From: Alligator mississippiensis
Lineage: Eukaryota; Chordata; Crocodylia; Alligatoridae
NCBI RefSeq assembly: GCF_030867095.1
Contig: NC_081829.1
Coordinates: 66,671,181 to 66,735,180, forward strand
Length of the DNA: 64,000 bases
Reading direction: 5' to 3'
The notes under the pieces are model-generated. The model saw nothing but the letters and a program-made list of their open reading frames with translations. It ran no database searches and had not been told where the DNA came from. Positions 57,268 through 64,000 of the stretch are shown here, in pieces (the stretch's first letter is position 1; the number at the start of each line of letters is the position of its first letter). A program made the position numbers and the translations under genes.

Positions 57268-57521
57268 AAGTGCATCTACATGAAACACCTACTGTGCATT
57301 AGCCTAATAACACTGCTCAATAGCGTGTTGGTCAAAAACCATGCTAATAGCCTACTGACCAGTGTTATTAGGCTACTGCACAGTCAGGGTCACAAAATAA
57401 CCATGAGCCAGTGCTACTGTGCAGTAACCCTAGTTACTGCACATTTAGTTAGTACTTTATTAGGCAAATACTAAACTAAATGCGTAGTAACTAAGGTGCA
57501 TTAATGAATATACAGATGTGC
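57268..57521. repeat. MITE with strong central inverted repeat
   Basis: TGTGCATTAGCCTAATAACA (from about 57294) pairs with TGTTATTAGGCTACTGCACA (ending about 57384). The outer ends GTGCATCTACATGA and ATACAGATGTGCCC are roughly inverse. No coding content. Confidence 0.5.
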
Positions 57522-57649
57522 CCAGTGAGAATCAAACACTAGCAGACAATTCTTTCCTTTCTTAACAGTTTCAACATGCAGTCCCAAAAAGTTTCCTCTA
57601 CAGACTTTTTCCAAGAACATAACCCCAATAGTTTTTCAGCCTGCATGAT

Positions 57650-58035
57650 CCTGGGTTTTTGGTCCTTCATATTTGCTTTGGTAATGTTTTTCTTAGCATG
57701 GGGATTACAGGAATCTCTTTTTACATCAACCTGTTACATGCCAAATCCAAGATAACCAACACTTCCATTATTGATCTTCAGTATGCTGACTATGTGTTTA
57801 TGTGTGTCCATCCATTAAAGAGCTCTAGATCACCCTCAGCTGCTTCTGTGAAACACTAGGACTCACTGTTAATTTCACAAAACACAAGATAACTTACTAA
57901 CCTATCAAAATCATCCAGGTGCTCCCCCAAATATTACAAGTAGAGGACAGTCCCTGGAGAATGCTGAACTCCTCTGGCATCTTCTTACCAGCCAATGTCT
58001 GTCTGTGGTTCATACAATGATTCCAGGTTGCTGTG
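57650..58035 (+). mobile_element. LINE reverse transcriptase relic, left half
   Basis: INLLHAKSKITNTSIIDLQY with ADYVFMCVHPLKSSRS matches the common pattern of RL.AKTKV...I..LLFADDAALVAH. The downstream C-terminal piece appears after a hAT relic (59179-59335). Broken by stops. Clade not decided. Confidence 0.5.
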
Positions 58036-58039
58036 GAGG

Positions 58040-59178
58040 CCACTTCTTGTACTGTTGTCACACGCCCATTATGTCATCCTATCATAGACCATTGCCGCAA
58101 CTTCCAAAGCAACGTCCCCAATCAAGGCCTGTGTCTTAGGCAAAAGTATTTAACAGTTAAAAAGCTCTTCACCAGTTGCTCATGTGGGGAGAAGATGGCA
58201 AAACAAAATATTCTTCCTTTAATTCTGTTGCTGTAGCAAAATGCATATACATCAGTAGCTGTGCAGTGTTTGATATATTGGTAGACTCATCTATCTGAAC
58301 AAAATAATGAGCTTTGACGAACACTTGCTAAGAGCTGCTCTTTTACATCAGTTGCCGTCTCCTTAGTATGGCGTGAAACTGTCATTTGAAAGTGGGATCG
58401 CATCTAGCTGTGATGCTGCGTTCTGTTCTGTCATCACTGAGCACATATTCTTTGCAGCTAGAAGGATTAGTTTCTCACATGTTGTGAGCCTTGTCTGCTT
58501 TTGCAATACGCAAAGCCGCATGGTAAGAAGCCACAATAGCCTTCAGATTAACAGTGCTTTACACTTCAACAACATTTTTTGTCCTGTTAATTCATTGAGC
58601 TTCCTGTGAATAAATTCTACAGGTTTAGATATCAAGGTAGGGTGTCTTGTTTCAAGATGCCGGCATAGCCTTCAGGGCCCCATATTGTCATTTGCCAGTG
58701 CTTTGGTGTATACAGTACATTGAGGCCTTGATGCATCGCTGGACCTGCTCCATGTAAAACCAAGCTTTAAATAAACTTGGTCATATATTTGACCTTGGTG
58801 TTTTGCTGGAAACCTTGCTGCTCCATTCTCTGCAGCTTTGGTTGTATGCTTTTCTCCCTTTGTCACAAAACAATCCATTTCTCATTTAAACTGTCTCTCA
58901 CTAAATGCACTGCTGAGGTTTGTAAGTTTACTTACAAAACATGACAGAACATGTGTGTTGTGTCAGAGTTGATACGCAACATTAATATGTTAAACATAAG
59001 CCTTTTCCATTATTTTATTTTTAGTTATTTAAACAAGATATTTTAAATATATAAAACTTTTTTTCAACTTATCCAACTTATCCTCAAAAAAATTAAAAAG
59101 ACTCACAGATCATGCCTCCCTTGATATGATGCCCTGACTCCCCAGGGAGGCATGCCTCATAGTTTGAGAACCTCTGTC
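58040..59178 (-). pseudogene. hAT (ZBED-type) transposase relic inserted in a LINE
   Basis: The minus-strand start CAGAGGTTCTCAAACTATGA (59178 leftward) is a hAT terminus. The frame reads YLKLGFTWSRSSDASRPQCT then CSVMTEQNAASQLDAIPLSN and later TGEELFN: the BED finger and core of ZBED5-like hAT transposases. Several stops and shifts. The left terminus was not found. Confidence 0.7.
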
Positions 59179-59560
59179 ATTAAGATATCTCACAATGGGC
59201 TCCCAAAACAGGTCCTACAATCCCAGTTTGCCAATGGTTACCCTTCTAGAGGTGGGCAAAAGAAGAGATTGAAGGACATCCTCATGGCCAATTTGAAGAA
59301 ATGCAATATTAATATCAACAACTTGGAGATCTGAGCACTGAATCATCCCCTATGGCACCAACAAGTACAAGGCACTTGACTTGACTGTTTTGAGCGAACT
59401 CACTTCAATACGAAGGCAAAGAGACAAAAGAAACAAAGGGAAAGCGCTGTGACCCAACATCACCAGGATTCACTCTTTCCTTCTAGAACTGGTTGCCATA
59501 TCTGCAGTTGAACATACAGATCTTGGATTCTTCAGTTATCTTCAGACTCACTGATGACTT
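59179..59560 (+). mobile_element. LINE relic, right half (C-terminal)
   Basis: RLPKQ-type text ISHNGLPKQVLQSQFANGYP and GGQKKRLKDILMANLKKCNI with NINNLEI matches the C-terminal tail common to LINEs (GHV.RM.D.RLPKQ...G.R..G.Q.KR.KD.LK..L..C.I....WE). It continues the element cut by the hAT relic. Confidence 0.6.
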
Positions 59561-60089
59561 CCTTTACTACTGGAAAACTTTCATCCCTCATATTTAGGGA
59601 CTGCTGCCACCATTGACTTTTCTTCAAGCTTCACTAGTTCTCTCAGTTTCTAACTTACTATCACACACACTCACACGCACAGCTAATCTAGAAAAACCTA
59701 ACCCCCCCCCCCCCAAGTAATGCTTAGCAACCCAAATAGTTCAGCTGTCCTTGCAGTAAGGACTTTACATCAGTGTCTTATCTTAGAGCTGCTCACAGCT
59801 ATTAATGCTGGCTCTTATAATGAGGGAACTGGTTCTCACAGCTCCCTAAAGAGAGCTCAAGAGAAACATCTTACTCCTATATCTCTAGTAAATGCTACCT
59901 GCAAGTCTTGGGAAAGTCATTTATAACCAAGTTGCCCAATGGACAGAGATGCTACAAAGCATCATAGGCCCCAGCACTTAGGTGCTTGGCCCCAAAGAAG
60001 AATCTACAGCCCCCACCTAGGTTTTCTGTGGGCAGAGAGGGACCCCTCAGAATGAGAGCTACAAAAGAGCAGCAGATCAAGAAGGTGTA

Positions 60090-60285
60090 GATAAAGTAAC
60101 TAAGGAGCTGTTATTCACCAAGTCCCAGAATATATTAATTAGAGGCCACTCACTGAAGTTATCAGAAAACAAGTTTAAAACAAACAAGAGGAAGTATTTT
60201 TTACATACTACAGTTATCTTCCACAGCCTTGATGGACCAGTGGCCTGATCCAGTATGGCACTTCTTCTATCCTTATGTTCTTACC
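60090..60285 (+). repeat. LINE 3' end fragment
   Basis: ACAAGAGGAAGTATTTTTTA and then GATGGACCAGTGGCCTGATC with CAGTATGGCACTTCTT is a 3' tail seen widely in sauropsid repeats. Family (CR1/L2-like) inferred from memory. Confidence 0.4.
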
Positions 60286-61058
60286 GTGTGGGGAGTTTGA
60301 TAAGTGAGCCCATAAGGAATACTGAGTGGGGAGTATGTTATCCAATAGGGAGTCAATGAGGATAGGTCTTAAATTGGCTCTTCTACAATTGGGTACTTCT
60401 CATGCCTGGTCTACACAGAATAGAGTCCTCCCTTGAAATTTAGCACCTAAGCTCATTCTTTCACAGCAAAAGAAAGTCACTTCTGTCTTTTAAAGAAAGG
60501 TCACCAGTGGCACTGTTGTCATGATATCTTCCTTCCCTTTCTGTAGCAGAGCAGCGGCTAGCTTTCCCACCCAGAATATGAAAGTAGAAAAATGTCTCTG
60601 CCTGGGGGGCTTCCAGCCAATCTCCAACATCTCAGGAGACTACTCGCACCACCAGGCTATGGGTTATCCTCCAGGCAGGGTTGGAGGCACTCTGTCTGTA
60701 GTTATACATTTGGGCCTTAGCCCCTGTAGGTGCAACTACCATGCAGTCATCAGAGATTGATTACTTGAGGCCTAGTCTGGTAGGTAGGGAAGGCACAACT
60801 TCAGTAAGGCAGAAAAGAGCTTCTTACTTTTTCCTCTCTCTGCCTGGAGTTGTTGTTGTGCTATTTGGCTTGGAAATAAGCTGTTTCTGTCAGGCTGAGG
60901 CCTGAGGTTCAAGGTCTGCCTGGCACAGCTATTCATCCCAGTTTGCCACCTCATCAGTAGCACACTGGGGCAGACGCTGGTGGCCAGAACTCTCCATTTG
61001 GGCCTAGCAACACATCTACCCTCTGCCACTGGAGTGGTCAGCCAGGGTCATCTGACCC
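60286..61058 (+). other. Gene 2 intron 7, nothing recognised
   Basis: No exon with the SR.DVY or HW.Q signature and no named repeat was seen. Confidence 0.4.
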
Positions 61059-61610
61059 TTGTGAGAGAAATTGTCCGATCAGGCTCCCAATCTGGTAAGG
61101 GAACACCTGCAGACTCTCTTAACCCGAACGGGGCTCGTATCCCAGCTGAGACTCCAGTAAGCGGGAGACAAGGGTGTGGTCTTTTTAGTTTATTCGGCCG
61201 AAGGTCCCCTGTCCTCGTAAGGGCAGAGAGACCCCGACTGCAACTCAACACATATATTTATAAACTCTGGTTAAATAAGCTTCCCCATAACGCATTCGCA
61301 AAACTTAGCGGAAATTACTAAGATGGCTTGACTTTACTCACCCCACATGGTTGGGCCCAATCACCATGCTTGCCTGCCTAGATTGACAGACTAGTGGCAA
61401 TCTTAGTGCAAGGTTGCATCAGCCAGCATTGATAAAAGGTCATACAAAGGTCACATTAATTTTCCAACAATATTTTCTAACACCCTTTACCCCTTCCTAT
61501 ATAAGCCCCTGAAATAGAAAAGGAAGTGTGTGGACATGAAGGCTCAACCTTGTACCTAGCTTGCTGCACCCTTGGTTGTTGTGCCTCCGTTGGCTCTCTG
61601 GTAGATGTTC
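61059..61610 (-). mobile_element. LTR-like fossil with TATA and poly(A) elements
   Basis: On the minus strand CTTATATAGG (about 61496-61506), CCGAATAAACT (about 61186-61196) and an end at TTTCTCTCACA (61059) are ordered and spaced like U3-R-U5 of a retroviral-type LTR. The left boundary is TGTGAGAGAAATT on the + strand. The right boundary is not resolved. No viral genes beside it. Confidence 0.5.
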
Positions 61611-61849
61611 TGTGTAACGGGAGGGATGTCAGGGTCACCGTGCTCTCCCCTGCCTCCATCTTTACCGTGCCAAGCTGTCATCTTGCACCCTCTGATTCTC
61701 GCCCACCATGTCTTTGATTTTATATATTTTTATAGGGAGGCTGCCTTCTGTCCTCTTGGCCATGGTTCTCCTGTCACAGTTCTACTGTGCACCCAAGCCT
61801 TATGGGCTATGCATGGCTCCTACCACTCCAATACCATGCCCCAAGCCTC

Positions 61850-62592
61850 ATAGATGTAATGGACGTTATTCTGTCCCTCTCTCTCTCTCCATACCCTCTC
61901 TGGCACTCAGGCTCTCCGCAGTCCCGTCTCTCAGGGCCTTCTCATTAACGCTGCCCTTCTCTCAGGGCCTTCTCAACCACCCCTCTCTGGGGCTGGGGTC
62001 TATGCACCCTGAATGCTGCGCCTTCACTGGAGCTGGGGTCCCCACTCTACTGTGAGTCCCCTATGAGGCCTCCTCCAACCCCTAATAGCCTCACCCAAGC
62101 CACCAGTCTAACAAATAACAACACAAACATAAGCCCCTGGGCTACAACATAAACACAAGGTGCCCAGCTATAACTACACTCATGCCTACCAGGGATTCGC
62201 TATCCTGCTGCAGTGACAGGCGCTGCCTCTGCATCCAGCTCTTCTCTTCTCTTCTCTTCTCTTCTCTTCTCTTCTCTTCTCTTCTCTTCTCTTCTCTTCT
62301 CTTCTCTTCTCTTCTCTTCTCTTCTCTTCTCTTCTCTTCTCTTCTCTTCTCTTCTCTTCTCTTCTCTTCTCTTCTCTTCTCTTCTCTTCACCAAGAGCTC
62401 CTTCTTCTCTGGCTGCTGCTAGAGCAACTGCCTCTGGCTCCCTGCCTGTGCTTTATATGGGGGCCAGGCCCTGCCCCTTCTCATCAGCTGACTAGGCAGG
62501 TGTGGGTCATTATTTCCCACTAGTTGCCTCAGCAACCGGCACCTGAGGGATCATCCCGGCTCTCAGTAGCAGGCACCTTAGTGCCCTGCTAC
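61850..62592 (-). mobile_element. LTR-like fossil containing a CTTCT microsatellite
   Basis: The minus-strand start TGTAGCAGGGCACTAAGG (from 62592) and a TATAAAG (about 62449-62456) suggest a promoter-bearing LTR. The body includes the pentanucleotide run. The left end is not resolved; family unknown. Confidence 0.35.
62239..62388. repeat. (CTTCT)n microsatellite, about 30 units
   Basis: About 150 bp of unbroken CTTCT pentamer (AGAAG on the other strand). The long open frames across it on both strands are artefacts of the repeat. Confidence 0.97.
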
Positions 62593-63152
62593 ACTCTGGA
62601 TACTTGTCCCAGCTTGTCCGTGGAACTTGAGTTTGACCCTTTGTTGCCCTGACCTGACTCTGGTTTCATCTTCTAGATACCTGACCTGGGTGGCCACCTG
62701 ACTTGGCGCTCTGCCCAACCTTCTGGATCTCTGACTCCGTTCCCCAGACAGATCTCTTGGCTTCTGGTTCCCTATACTCAGACTCTGCACAGTCCCCTTG
62801 GATCTTGCCTACTTCTCAAAACCATGGATAGTTAAGACAGTCCCCTTTGGAGCAAAGATTACTTGGAAGCAGGAGCTGGATTATAGCAGAAGCCCTGGAA
62901 ACAAATCTTGTGTAAATTCTACATAATTCACAAAGGGACCCATGTGTAAATTTAGAGTGGACACAGGTGCTCCTGTCTACCAGGTCCTACCCTTCACTTT
63001 CAAGATTGGAAAACAAAATTTGACTGGCATTTAGCCTCAAAAGTAAGCCAGGAAAGGAGGAAATACATTATCTCCTGTGTCTAATGGATCCACAGACTGA
63101 AAGTACCATGCTGTCTTCCATTATATCAACTGAAGAAGCAAAACTGTCTAAT
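62593..63152. other. Gene 2 intron 7, unassigned
   Basis: Low-complexity CT-rich text with CTTCTGGATCTCTGACTC-like segments, possibly internal or flanking LTR-element sequence. No feature is supported. Confidence 0.35.
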
Positions 63153-64000
63153 AGGGCTATGCGAGGCTTCAGACAGATCTTCGGATCTGGAGAAACTTTG
63201 GATGCTATGGGGTCTGAAGCTGCACGTCCGGGTGGAAGCGCTGCCTTGTTCGGCTTCCTGAAGTGGTTCGGAGCTTCTGAAGTGCTTTGGAGCTGCTTCG
63301 GAGATCCAGCCATAGGGTATAATAGGGAAACAATAAAATATCTATAACTTTGTTGTTTTTTGTCCGATTTGGATGAAATTTTCAGGTGTGGTAGACTCTG
63401 CACAGAGGATGAAGCTTTGAAGCTTGCCAAGTTTCAAGAAGATTGGTGCAGGGGTTTGAGGGGAACTGCCCCTCAAGTGCGGACAAGGAAAACTCATGCC
63501 ATGGGTGCTGTGGGACTGACTGTGTCTGTCTTGGGGCGAGGAAGGGAGACACTACTGCATGCCTGCCTGCTAAGCTGCTGTGTTACCAGTTACCAATCAA
63601 TCAATCATGATTCACTCAGGGACCAGGGACTCAGGGACCAGCTCAATACACAGGAGCTAGCTACTACATAATGAGCATCAATTAGCACCTACAAAACCAG
63701 GCTAAGGAGAGGAAATAATCAATACAGACAATCAACTGCCGCAAGACAGAAACATTCTTGGCATGAGTTTTGCCTGTCAGTAGCTAGGGGTGCAGGGCTC
63801 CGGAACCCCCCTGCACCGATCTCCTCCACAGCTGGCAGGTGTCAGAGCAGGGGCCACCACCCCTGCAGCTGTCACCCTGCTGCACCTTAACACATGCAGT
63901 GTCACCCATGGCACGAGTTTTGCTTGTCTGCAGCTTGAAGTGCAGTTCCCCCCAAACCCCTACACCTATCTCCTTGAAACTTGGCAGGATTTGTGGCCTC
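63153..64000. mobile_element. Second copy of the palindromic hAT-like element (cut by window end)
   Basis: It starts TAGGGCTATGCGAGGCTTC, matching the inverted right end of 30302-31682, and then follows that element in reverse: TCTATAACTTTGTTG, AACTTTGAAGC-type unit text, GGGGAACTGCCCCTCAAG, CAATCAATCATGATT and CAGGGGCCACCACCCCTGCA. At least 848 bp; the right end lies outside the window. Confidence 0.75.

Noticed and set aside
58500-58530. Candidate gene 2 exon 8 (AGCCGCATGGTAAG, resembling SRM)
   Set aside because: No acceptor and no DVY..H continuation; the site lies in the hAT transposase relic read from the other strand.
62182-62523. Long open frames on both strands over 62182-62523
   Set aside because: They are produced by the CTTCT microsatellite, which has no stop codon in any frame.
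1-64000. CRISPR array, tRNA or rRNA genes, or a bacterial-type system
   Set aside because: No regularly spaced direct repeats, no cloverleaf or rRNA-like sequence, and the clear spliced vertebrate genes exclude a prokaryotic origin.

Overview
The window looks like sauropsid nuclear DNA, most likely crocodilian, with turtle as second choice. The evidence is spliced genes of the vertebrate acid lipase family, two chicken-repeat-1 (CR1) LINEs, hAT, piggyBac and Harbinger relics, a Ty3/Gypsy fossil and several solitary LTR-like blocks. No operon-like arrangement, CRISPR array, rRNA or tRNA gene was seen. Coding DNA is about 1.6 kb; most of the rest is introns and transposon remains. All similarity statements come from reading the sequence against remembered families, not from database searches.

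Two genes of the lysosomal acid / gastric lipase family (LIPA, LIPF, LIPK, LIPM, LIPN) lie head to tail on the + strand. Gene 1 enters from the left edge: six open exons between 198 and 8456 carry the nucleophile elbow, the acid and histidine region and the stop codon, followed by a poly(A) signal at 9412. It reads most like LIPM. Gene 2 starts with a signal-peptide exon at 45379, has five further exons up to 56868, and runs off the right edge before its last three exons. Exon lengths and phases (110, 137, 147, 72 bp and 115, 199, 110, 137 bp) match the family layout almost exactly.

Between them lies a dead lipase copy. About 12 kb (roughly 29600-41600) is a diverged tandem duplicate of the start of gene 2 (roughly 41600-48200). 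It keeps exon 2 (35051-35189, with an in-frame stop) and exon 3 (40894-41009, with one extra base), and nothing after that. Comparing the two copies shows empty sites for later insertions, including a 1381-bp hAT-like element at 30302-31682 flanked by an 8-bp target duplication.

The intergenic 9.4-29.6 kb stretch holds, from left to right: a GC-rich repeat block and a displaced copy of gene 1 intron sequence (10.1-12.4 kb); a piggyBac transposase split by an LTR-like fossil (13.2-14.7 kb); a 5'-truncated CR1 (15.65-17.67 kb); an LTR block (18.1-19.2 kb); a broken Ty3/Gypsy element with a PNMA-like gag (19.25-25.5 kb); an LTR-like block (26.3-27.1 kb); and the 3' part of a Tx1-like LINE (27.6-29.6 kb). 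The introns of gene 2 hold a solitary LTR with a clean 5-bp target duplication, a Harbinger transposase piece, a hAT MITE, a CR1 with both ORFs, hairpin MITEs, a LINE interrupted by a ZBED-type hAT transposase relic, two more LTR-like fossils, and a second copy of the palindromic hAT-like element that runs off the right end.
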